Assembly: GCA_903911145.1 (NCBI GenBank)
Contig: CAIWCD010000005.1
Location: 21,806-85,805, forward strand
Source: an uncultured delta proteobacterium
Lineage (GTDB): Bacteria > Myxococcota > Myxococcia > Myxococcales > 40CM-4-68-19
DNA length: 64,000 nt
Direction: 5' to 3'
Part shown: piece after piece, positions 25,373 through 32,923 of the stretch
How positions within the stretch are numbered: the stretch's first letter is position 1
Layout of the letters: each line of letters begins with the position of its first letter
Notes under the pieces: model-generated
What the model saw: only the letters and a program-made list of their open reading frames with translations
Told to the model about the DNA's origin: nothing
Database searches by the model: none
Program-made: the position numbers and the translations under genes

Positions 25373-26689
25373 ATGAAGATACGCGTTGGATTGGCCGTCT
25401 TGGTTGGTGTGGTGCTGACGATTCTCGGAATGCGGCTCGCGGGCGTCTACGCCGCGTCCGTCCTTTCGCTCTCTGCGTTCCTCACGGTCTTCGGCGTGAT
25501 GGCCGCGGTGCTGGTCATCTCTCCAGGCGGCGCGCGCGATGCCCGCTCGCTCCTCGCGCTCGCCCGCGCTGGAATCCTCGGAGGTGGCGTCGTCGGGAGC
25601 CTGATCGGGCTTGCCGGCTTCACTCCGGGATTCTTCGATCCGAAACATCTCGGGGATGGCGTTGCGTTCGCGGTTGTGTCGGTCTTCTACGCCGCGGCCG
25701 CGCAGGCTCTCCTGCTGCTGCCGATCGAGGCTGTGCTCGTTGCCCGCGATGACGCCGAAGGCGAACCGACACAGACCGTCCGTCGCGTGCTCCTCTCGAT
25801 GGTGTCGCTGATTGTCGGACCCGGTGTCGCTGTCTACATCGTCGCTTCACACTGGGCACCGATCCCGATCGTCACTGCGCCGCTCGCTCTGGCAGGGCCG
25901 ATCGCACTCGTGATCGCGGTGTCGCCGAGTCGCGTTGGCCCACGCTTTGGCGCGCTGCTGCGAGACTCGTTTCTCGCGAGCGGGCTGCTTGGATTCGTCG
26001 TGGCGCTCATCAACATGATGGAGCACGTCGTCCGAGATCCCTCCGTCTCCGTCGGAGGGATCTCGGGCGCGACGATCACGCTCGCGATCGGCGCCGTGGG
26101 TGCGCTTCTCGCGTCGGCGTTCAGTCCCGCAGGTGCCGCGAGCGTCGACGACGAGGTGCGCCCGAGCTTTGTCGTGTTCGTTGCCTACTTCGCCGCGATC
26201 GTCTTCGCAATCGGCGTGGGCGTCGCTTCCCTCTCGACGCGACCCAACCCGAACGCAGGCGCGGCTGTCGACGCCGCGTCGCCCACGGCGTCATCGAGCG
26301 CGACCGCAAGCGCATCGTCGAGTGAGCCCGCCGCACCCTCGGCGACGCGCAGCGCACCGCCCTCGAACTCCGCGGCATCTTCGATCGAAGCCAGGTCAGT
26401 CGCCGTCTTCGACATCGTCGCCAAGCTGGCCGATGCCGAGGCGGCGCATTACGTCAGGATCTCATTCTTCGTCGTGTTTGACAGCGAGGCGCACGCGGCG
26501 GCGCTGCGTCCGCGCCAGAGCGAGCTGCGCGATCTCTCGCTGCGCTACCTCTCAGACGTCAAGCTGGCCGACATGCTCGGTGAGGAGAACATGAAGAAGC
26601 GGGAGGCAGAGCTGCTGACGCGCATCAAACAGGTGAGCGGCGGCGAGAGCGCGCAGCGGATTCTCCTGCAAGGCTGGGTGACGCAGTGA
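25373..26689 (+). CDS. Polytopic MotA/ExbB-like membrane domain with FliL-like C-terminal domain (paralogue B)
   Basis: 438 residues, ATG preceded by AGGAAG. Same architecture as paralogue A: about nine transmembrane segments (roughly 4-22, 28-50, 61-83, 95-124, 139-160, 163-184, 199-220, 232-252, 264-287), a Ser/Ala/Pro linker (290-335) and a soluble end (about 340-438). MKIRVGLAVLVGVVLT matches the start of A, GGGVVGSLIGL matches its segment 3, and the FliL-like end HYVRISFFVVFD to RILLQGWVTQ matches its C-terminus. The 66-bp gap between A and B has no hairpin, so they are likely co-transcribed. Ion translocation is only inferred. Confidence 0.65.
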   Translation: MKIRVGLAVLVGVVLTILGMRLAGVYAASVLSLSAFLTVFGVMAAVLVISPGGARDARSLLALARAGILGGGVVGSLIGLAGFTPGFFDPKHLGDGVAFAVVSVFYAAAAQALLLLPIEAVLVARDDAEGEPTQTVRRVLLSMVSLIVGPGVAVYIVASHWAPIPIVTAPLALAGPIALVIAVSPSRVGPRFGALLRDSFLASGLLGFVVALINMMEHVVRDPSVSVGGISGATITLAIGAVGALLASAFSPAGAASVDDEVRPSFVVFVAYFAAIVFAIGVGVASLSTRPNPNAGAAVDAASPTASSSATASASSSEPAAPSATRSAPPSNSAASSIEARSVAVFDIVAKLADAEAAHYVRISFFVVFDSEAHAAALRPRQSELRDLSLRYLSDVKLADMLGEENMKKREAELLTRIKQVSGGESAQRILLQGWVTQ

Positions 26690-26720
26690 AGGTGCCGAGA
26701 AGATCCTCTACTGGGACTTC

Positions 26721-26753
26721 GTGACGTAGTTACACCGCGTGTAACAGTGTCAC
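26721..26753. terminator. Inverted repeat between convergent genes, probable bidirectional terminator
   Basis: GTTACAC-CGC-GTGTAAC (26729-26745) is a perfect stem, flanked by an outer GTGAC/GTCAC pair (26721-26725 and 26749-26753) with three unpaired bases on each side. It lies between the paralogue B stop and the dehydrogenase stop. There is no U-tract, so termination would be atypical. Confidence 0.45.
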
Positions 26754-27607
26754 TTCGCGAGCGGCGAGAGGTTCCAGCGCTCGCCGGTCAGCGCTTCCGA
26801 CGCGCTCCAGAGCTGTTCGCGCAGTTCCACGGAGCGCGCCGCGGCTGCAGGCGTCGCCTCGCGCGAGCGATCGAAGTAGCGCCCCGAGATGTTCGCGACC
26901 TCGGGCGCGCTGGCGAGAAATACCGAAGTCTGCGCGCCCTGCGACAGCGAGTCCGGCCCGTCGCTCATTCCGAACCCTTGCTTGAGCAGCTTCGTCCCGA
27001 CGACGCCCGGATGCAGGCTGTTCGCGGTCAGCACGCTCGTCGGAAAGCGCGCCGCGAGCCCGTTCGCGAAGAGGACATTGCAGAGCTTGGCCTGCGCGTA
27101 GGAACCAATTCCCGAGTAGCCGCGCTCGAGCTGCAGATTGTTGAAATCGAGCTTCCCGCGCAGATGGACCTGTGAGCTGACCATCACGATGCGTGCGGGC
27201 GCTGCGGCCTCGAGCGACGGCAGCAGCAGATGCGCGAGGAGAAACGGCGCGAGGTGGCTCACCGCGAGCGTCAACTCGAAGCCCTCGCTGGTGACGGCGC
27301 GCTCCTGCGCGTAGACGCCGGCGTTGTGGAGAAACACGTCGAGCCGAGGCGCGCGCGTAAGCAGACTGGGCGCGGCCGCGCGGATCGCGGCGAGGCTTGA
27401 GAGATCGCACGACCATCCGTCGATGCGCGTCTCTTGCGCCGCGCGTTCATCGCGCTTCGAGAGTTCCGCGATTGCACTCGCGACACGCGCGTCGCTGCGT
27501 CCGTGGACGATGACGCGAAAGCCGCGCGCGAGAAGCTCGAGCGCGGTCTGCTTGCCGATCCCGTCGGTCGATCCGGTGACGAGTGCAACGCGCGTGGTCT
27601 TGCTCAT
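26750..27607 (-). CDS. Short-chain dehydrogenase/reductase
   Basis: 285 residues. The Rossmann cofactor motif GSTDGIG lies near residues 12-18, NAG is in FLHNAGVY, the catalytic Ser is in IVMVSSQVH, and the active-site pair is YAQAK. The VTGSTDGIGKQTA start and long C-terminal region match retinol dehydrogenase/WWOX-like oxidoreductases of the SDR family. Substrate unknown; cytosolic. It follows mutS on the same strand by 40 bp and could be the last gene of that unit. Confidence 0.9.
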   Translation of the reverse strand: MSKTTRVALVTGSTDGIGKQTALELLARGFRVIVHGRSDARVASAIAELSKRDERAAQETRIDGWSCDLSSLAAIRAAAPSLLTRAPRLDVFLHNAGVYAQERAVTSEGFELTLAVSHLAPFLLAHLLLPSLEAAAPARIVMVSSQVHLRGKLDFNNLQLERGYSGIGSYAQAKLCNVLFANGLAARFPTSVLTANSLHPGVVGTKLLKQGFGMSDGPDSLSQGAQTSVFLASAPEVANISGRYFDRSREATPAAAARSVELREQLWSASEALTGERWNLSPLAK

Positions 27608-27647
27608 CGGTCTCTCTTCTTGCTCAGTGGATGGTTGCGTTCGGCAA

Positions 27648-30428
27648 CTATTTCGAAGTCAGCTTCTTCTGCTCCGCGTGGAGAAAGAGCAGGGCGTCGA
27701 GCGGACTCGTCCGCGAGAGATCGAGCGCGCCCAGTGCGGTCGCGAGCGATCGGGCAGCTTCGTCGTGCGGCGACGTCGACGTGCTCGCAGCGAGGCCGGG
27801 CGCGATCTTGTCCGTCCCGGAATCGGGGCTTGCCGGTGGAGCCTCTGGCCTGCTCTGCGCGAAGAGTCCGAGCTGCGGGCGGCTCTGCGCGCGGGCCGGA
27901 TGCGAATGGGCAAGCGCGGCGCGGCCCGATTCATCGAGCTCCTGCGACTCGAGGTTCGCGAGGATCTCTCGGGCCCGCGCGATCACCTTTTCCGGCAGCC
28001 CCGCGAGCTTCGCAACGTGGATGCCGTAACTGCGCGAGGCCGCGCCAGGCACGACTTTGCGCAGGAAGACGACCTCGCCCGCGACCTCGGTGACGGCCAT
28101 CGTGAGGTTGACCGCGTGCGTCCGCTCGGCCGCGAGATCGCAGAGCTCGTGATAGTGCGTCGCGAAGAGAGTGCGGGCCCGCACCACGTCGTGCAGATGC
28201 TCCGCCACGGCCCACGCGATCGCGAGCCCATCGAACGTGCTGGTGCCGCGGCCAACCTCGTCGAGGATGAGCAGGGAGTTCGTCGTCGCCTGCGCGAGGA
28301 TGCGCGCGCACTCGGCCATCTCGACCATGAACGTGCTCTGGCCGCGCGCGAGATCGTCTGCTGCGCCCACGCGCGTAAAGAGCTTGTCGACGATCCCGAT
28401 CCGCGCAGACGTCGCCGGCACGAACGCACCCGACTGCGCCAGCAGCACAATCAGCGCGACCTGCCGCATCGCCGTGCTCTTGCCCGCCATGTTCGGGCCC
28501 GTCAGCACGAGGAGTCGGCGCGCACCGTCGAGCGCGAGATCATTGGGCACGAACGGCCCCTCTCCCGCCTGCTGCAGCGCCTTCTCGACCACCGGATGAC
28601 GCCCGCCGCGGATGTCTATGAATGACCCATCGTCGACGCTGGGCCGCACCCAGCCTGACTCTGCGGCGATGCGCGCGAACGAGAGCAGCACGTCTCCCTC
28701 CGCGGCTGCCGCTGCTGCTGCACGAAGTTCCGCGCTCACGGCGAGCACTGCACTCGTCAACTCGAGGAAGATCTCCGCCTCCAACGCGGCCCGGCGATCC
28801 TCTGCGGAGAGTACCTTGCTCTCGTGCTCGGCCAGCGCGGGGGTGATGAACCGCTCTGCGTTCACGGTCGATGAGCGACGCTGGTAGTCGCTCGGGACGA
28901 GATGGAGATTGGCTTTGGTGATCTCGAGATAGAAGCCCGAGACGCGGTTGAAGCGCACTTTCAGCGACTGGATTCCGCTGCGCGCTTTCTCTGCCGCCTC
29001 GAGCGCGGCGATCGAGGCGCGGCCGCCCTGTGCGAGATCGACCAGTTCGTCGAGTGCAGCGCGAAATCCGGGCCGCACGAATCCCGGCTCGCGCGCAGGA
29101 GGAACCTCATCGGCGAGCGCGCTCTCGAGCAGCGAAGATAGCTTTGCAAGCGGACCCGGGTTGCCGTCGCGATCGACGGGCGCGAGCGGCGTCGCGAGTG
29201 CGCAAAGACGTTCGGAGTGACTCTTCGCGAACAGCTGCGCGAGGCCCGGCAACTCGCGCAGCGACGCGCGCAGACCCGCAAGTTCGCGCGGCGTGCCCTG
29301 CCGGATCGCGAGACGCCCGAGCAGCCGCTCGATGTCGAGGATCGCGCGCAGATGGGTCGCGATCTCCTCGCGCAGCACCGCCGCGCCGAACAACTCCTCG
29401 ACCGCATCGTGCCTCGCTGCGATCGCCCGCACGTCGACGAGCGGAGCCGCGAGCCAGCGCGAGAGAAGTCGGCCACCCGCGGCCGTGTGCGTGCGGTCGA
29501 CCAGCGCGGCGAGCGTGCCCGTGCGGCGCCCATCGGGGCCGTGGAACAGCTCGAGGTTCTTCACCGCTGCCGGATCGATCCAGAGCGCGTGCGAGGGCTG
29601 CTCGACCTGCACGCGCACGACGTGCTGCGCAGCACTTCGCTGCGTTTCCTGGAGGTAGAGCAGCGCCTCTGCGCAGGCCTGCACGGCCACGGGCTCTCGC
29701 TGCAGTCCGAGTCCATCCAGCGTGCCGAGTCCGAGATGCTTCTTGAGCAGCAATTCGGCTCCCGCGAGATCGCGAAACGCACGCGGCTCGACCCGCAGTG
29801 CGCCGCTTGCACGCTTGAGTTGTGCTGCCTGGGGCGTGCCCTGCAGTTCCTCGGGAATGAGCAGTTCGCGCGGACGCACGCGCGACAACTCATCGACCAG
29901 CGACTCCCACGAGGAGAGCGGATGCGCGCGCAACTCGCCTGTCGAAGCATCGAGCAGCGCCAGCGCACCGCGCGGCCCGTCCTGCCGCTTCTCCTGGGCG
30001 CGACCGGCGCTCTCCTCCAGCGCAATCGTCGCGAGCAGGAGCGGTTCGCGGCCGTCAAGCGCATCGTCATCGAGCAGCGTCCCGGGCGTGACCAGCCGGA
30101 CGATCTCGCGCTTGACCAGCGACTTCCCCGGCCCCGGCGCCTCCATCTGATCGCAGATCGCCACCTTGTGTCCGGCCGCCACCAGCCGGGCGATGTATCC
30201 GCGCGCCGCATGAAACGGCACGCCTGCCATCGGCACGCGGTCCTCGCCCTTGCTGCGCGCCGTCAGGGTGATGCCGAGCAGCGCCGAGGCGATCTTCGCG
30301 TCTTCGAAGAACAGTTCGTAGAAATCGCCGAGACGAAAGAGGAGCAGGGCGTCTTTCGCCTGCGATTTGGCCTCCGCGTATTGGCGGAGCATCGGCGTGA
30401 GTGGCGCTGGAGGAATCGGCTCGGACAC
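27648..30428 (-). CDS. mutS: DNA mismatch repair ATPase MutS
   Basis: 926 residues, GTG start. Domain I carries the mismatch-binding Phe-x-Glu motif in FRLGDFYELFFEDA, domains II-IV follow, and the C-terminal ATPase has Walker A GPNMAGKST from Gly644, the LILDEVGRGTSTFDG Walker B and D-loop, and an HYHELCDL helix. It binds mismatches and recruits MutL; no mutL is in the window. The C-terminal tail (about 830-926) is long and Ser/Pro-rich compared with E. coli MutS (853 aa) and shows no clear tetramerisation helix until the last 25 residues. Confidence 0.97.
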   Translation of the reverse strand: MSEPIPPAPLTPMLRQYAEAKSQAKDALLLFRLGDFYELFFEDAKIASALLGITLTARSKGEDRVPMAGVPFHAARGYIARLVAAGHKVAICDQMEAPGPGKSLVKREIVRLVTPGTLLDDDALDGREPLLLATIALEESAGRAQEKRQDGPRGALALLDASTGELRAHPLSSWESLVDELSRVRPRELLIPEELQGTPQAAQLKRASGALRVEPRAFRDLAGAELLLKKHLGLGTLDGLGLQREPVAVQACAEALLYLQETQRSAAQHVVRVQVEQPSHALWIDPAAVKNLELFHGPDGRRTGTLAALVDRTHTAAGGRLLSRWLAAPLVDVRAIAARHDAVEELFGAAVLREEIATHLRAILDIERLLGRLAIRQGTPRELAGLRASLRELPGLAQLFAKSHSERLCALATPLAPVDRDGNPGPLAKLSSLLESALADEVPPAREPGFVRPGFRAALDELVDLAQGGRASIAALEAAEKARSGIQSLKVRFNRVSGFYLEITKANLHLVPSDYQRRSSTVNAERFITPALAEHESKVLSAEDRRAALEAEIFLELTSAVLAVSAELRAAAAAAAEGDVLLSFARIAAESGWVRPSVDDGSFIDIRGGRHPVVEKALQQAGEGPFVPNDLALDGARRLLVLTGPNMAGKSTAMRQVALIVLLAQSGAFVPATSARIGIVDKLFTRVGAADDLARGQSTFMVEMAECARILAQATTNSLLILDEVGRGTSTFDGLAIAWAVAEHLHDVVRARTLFATHYHELCDLAAERTHAVNLTMAVTEVAGEVVFLRKVVPGAASRSYGIHVAKLAGLPEKVIARAREILANLESQELDESGRAALAHSHPARAQSRPQLGLFAQSRPEAPPASPDSGTDKIAPGLAASTSTSPHDEAARSLATALGALDLSRTSPLDALLFLHAEQKKLTSK

Positions 30429-30461
30429 GGCCGCTCTCTAGCACGACAGAACGGCCGTGTC
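30424..30461. promoter_or_regulatory. 10-bp inverted repeat overlapping the mutS start
   Basis: GACACGGCCG (30424-30433) and CGGCCGTGTC (30452-30461) are perfect inverted copies with an 18-base spacer, in the divergent gap between mutS and the small zinc-ribbon gene. The left arm covers the mutS start codon and the spacer holds the mutS ribosome site (GAGAG on the minus strand). It could be an operator or an mRNA hairpin limiting mutS translation. Confidence 0.35.
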
Positions 30462-30521
30462 GGACCCCCTCGGTAACGTTCCTCGGGTCGGCGAATCGGT
30501 GCGCCGCAAGCGAGGTCTTCG

Positions 30522-30791
30522 ATGGGTGAATCAATCAAGTTGTGGCGCTGCTCCTCCTGCAACCGGCTCCTGCGGGAGCTTCCGATCAGCTACGCGATGC
30601 AGCGTCATGCCGAGATGGTCGCGGCCGAGGCCGGTGCCGCCGCCGACTTCGTGCGCGAGGCGACGTGGCACGCCTATCTCGCATCGCTGCGTCGGTGCCG
30701 CTGCGGAAGCCGGAAGCAGTTCAGCCCCGTCGCCAGGTCGGCGCTGCGAGGCCAACTCGATCTTGGCATCGACGCGGTTGTTCTCCAGTGA
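30522..30791 (+). CDS. Small Cys-motif protein, unknown function
   Basis: 89 residues. CSSC near residue 10 and CRC near residue 59 could bind zinc. The middle is a long helix (about 25-55). No family is recognised. GCGAGG stands six bases before the ATG. Its stop overlaps the GTG of the next small gene (GTGA), suggesting a two-gene unit divergent from mutS. Codon composition resembles flanking genes, which favours a real gene. Confidence 0.55.
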   Translation: MGESIKLWRCSSCNRLLRELPISYAMQRHAEMVAAEAGAAADFVREATWHAYLASLRRCRCGSRKQFSPVARSALRGQLDLGIDAVVLQ

Positions 30792-30946
30792 TCGCCGCGC
30801 TGCTTGCGGTTGCAGTTCTCGGCCTGCTCGGGAGCGCCTGGTCGTCGCGGCGCAAGCAACGCCGGCGCTGGCGCCAGGTCGAGCATCTGGAGCGCAGCCT
30901 GTTCGCTGCGGCGGGCGTCAAGCGGAGGTGGCGGACGAGAAGTTGA
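30788..30946 (+). CDS. Small single-pass membrane protein
   Basis: 52 residues from a GTG overlapping the previous stop. One hydrophobic segment at the N-terminus (VIAALLAVAVLGLLGSAW) is followed by a strongly basic Arg/Lys-rich tail (SSRRKQRRRWRQ, then KRRWRTRS), which predicts N-out, C-in insertion. No family is recognised. Small size makes it uncertain, but the 4-bp overlap and composition argue for translation. Confidence 0.45.
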   Translation: MIAALLAVAVLGLLGSAWSSRRKQRRRWRQVEHLERSLFAAAGVKRRWRTRS

Positions 30947-30976
30947 CGTAAGGCCAGTGCGTGCAAACGTGCCCGC

Positions 30977-32893
30977 GTGCGCACCGTCCTCTCGATCACA
31001 TCTGCTCTGATCTCCGCAACCGTCCTCTGTGCGCTCTGCGGCACCCCTGCTGTCGCGGCGGAAGGCCGCTCAGTTGCGCCGTCGGCGATCGCGCGTCGCG
31101 AGCGGGAACACCCCTCCTCGCTGGCCGGACCAATCGCGCTGGCGCAGGCCTCGCTGCAGAAGCTCTCGAAGGACAAGCGGCGCCGCAAGTATCGCGATGG
31201 CTGGGACGCGATCGCGCACGATCTCGGGAGCGCGATCCATCGCTCGCCGAATGACGCCCGCGTTGATGAGGCGCGGCTTCTGCTCGCGCACGTCCGCGAG
31301 GAACTCTGGCTCGTCTCTCGCACGCCGTCGGATGCTCACGCTGCTGTGGCCGCCTACGCATCTCTCGATGAGATTCATCCGGGCAGCGTGGCCGGCCGCA
31401 CCGCGCTCATCTCGGCCGTCCACCTCGCGCACCGCGCGCACCTTACCCACGAACTCGCTGCATCGGAAAAGCGACTGGCTCACTATCCCCGCTCCGCGGA
31501 ACTGAACGAAGCGCTCGCGCTGGCTCCTGGCGCGGTCGAGCCGACGCCGAGCCATCACGACCTGGCTCCCGCGGGACACGGACTCGATGCCCGCGCGGCG
31601 ACCCCGGCTGATCGCACGGCGATGCGCCCGGCCGACTCAGAGGACGACGACGCGACCGCTCCCGCGTCCGTGAAGAGTGCTCCCGTGACCGCGCCTCCTG
31701 CGGTCAAGCCTTCGTTGCGCGCAGAGCGGCTTGGCCTAGGCGCACCCGCATCCCCCTCGCGCGAGCCGAACTCGGATGTGCCCGCGGGTGCTGCGGCAGT
31801 TCTCGATCAACTGGTGCAGGCGGCGCGCGGACATGGCGCGGCTGACCTGCTCGGTGAGACTGGCCCGTCGACAGAGAAGCCGCTCGCGGGCGCCACTGGC
31901 GCGGTCGCGGCGACGCTGGACGCAGGCACCGAGAATGCTTTGAGTGCCAATCATTTGAACGCAAACGATCTCGGCAACGCTCCGAAGGCAGCTCCTCCTG
32001 CCGCTGCCGAAGAGGGTGATGACAGCGACGTCGCTCCCGAGCCGGAAGAGGCCGACGATGAAGCGGCCCCGCGCCACACCAGCGCCTCGGCGCCCCGCGC
32101 GTTTGACACCTTGCCGTCCGACGCGGATTCCGAGAAGCGGGCACGAGATCTGCGCAAGTCCGCTCTGGGCGCGGCCTCCAGCTCGCTCGCGGCACAGCTC
32201 GGTCTGAAAGTTCACACCGTCGTCGTCGATGCGGGCCACGGTGGGCACGACGCCGGCGCGATTGGCCCGCACGGTCTGCGCGAGAAGGACGTGACGCTGA
32301 ACATCGCGCGCAAGCTTGCCGACAAGCTGCGTGCGGCCGGGCTCACCGTCGTGCTCACGCGCGACAGCGACGATTACGTCGCGCTCTCGGAGCGCACGCG
32401 CATCGCCAATGAAGCGAACGCCGATCTCTTCGTCTCGGTTCACTGCAACGCCGCGCGCCGCCGCAAGCTGGAAGGCGTCGAGACCTGGACGCTGAACACG
32501 ACTGCCGATCGCTACGCGCAGCGTCTGGCTGCGTTCGAGAATGCCGAGGCCGATGCGACGGTCTCCACCCTGCGCATGATCCTCGCGGATCTGGCGACGA
32601 AGGCGAACGCCAGTGACGCGCGCGAACTCGCGGAGACGGTGCAGTCGTCGATGGTGAAGAACCTGCGCTCGTCGGTCGGCAAGGTGAAGGACAACGGCGT
32701 CAAGCAGGCGCTCTTCTACGTTCTGCTCGGAACGCACATGCCGTCGATCCTCGTCGAGACGGCGTTCCTCTCCAATCCTGTCGAGGAGAAGCGGCTCAAG
32801 ACGCCCCGGTACCAGGACGGCGCGGCCGATGCGATCGCGCGCGGCGTGCAGCAGTTCATCAGCGCCAGGCGCGAGCTGGCGCGCGCTCCGTGA
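30977..32893 (+). CDS. N-acetylmuramoyl-L-alanine amidase (AmiC-type, Amidase_3)
   Basis: 638 residues from a GTG with a signal peptide (about 1-28). The C-terminal 220 residues are an Amidase_3 domain: zinc ligands His421 in VVDAGHGGHD, Glu in GLREKDVTLN, His in FVSVHCNAARR, and catalytic Glu in VETAFLSNP. It cleaves the amide bond between MurNAc and L-Ala during cell separation. The N-terminal 400 residues are unlike E. coli AmiC: a helical TPR-like part (about 50-180) and an Ala/Pro/Asp-rich linker (180-400), with no AMIN domain recognised. It is followed 30 bp later by glnD. Confidence 0.92.
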   Translation: MRTVLSITSALISATVLCALCGTPAVAAEGRSVAPSAIARREREHPSSLAGPIALAQASLQKLSKDKRRRKYRDGWDAIAHDLGSAIHRSPNDARVDEARLLLAHVREELWLVSRTPSDAHAAVAAYASLDEIHPGSVAGRTALISAVHLAHRAHLTHELAASEKRLAHYPRSAELNEALALAPGAVEPTPSHHDLAPAGHGLDARAATPADRTAMRPADSEDDDATAPASVKSAPVTAPPAVKPSLRAERLGLGAPASPSREPNSDVPAGAAAVLDQLVQAARGHGAADLLGETGPSTEKPLAGATGAVAATLDAGTENALSANHLNANDLGNAPKAAPPAAAEEGDDSDVAPEPEEADDEAAPRHTSASAPRAFDTLPSDADSEKRARDLRKSALGAASSSLAAQLGLKVHTVVVDAGHGGHDAGAIGPHGLREKDVTLNIARKLADKLRAAGLTVVLTRDSDDYVALSERTRIANEANADLFVSVHCNAARRRKLEGVETWTLNTTADRYAQRLAAFENAEADATVSTLRMILADLATKANASDARELAETVQSSMVKNLRSSVGKVKDNGVKQALFYVLLGTHMPSILVETAFLSNPVEEKRLKTPRYQDGAADAIARGVQQFISARRELARAP

Positions 32894-32923
32894 TCCTCGC
32901 GCTCTCTCGAGTAGATTGAGCGG

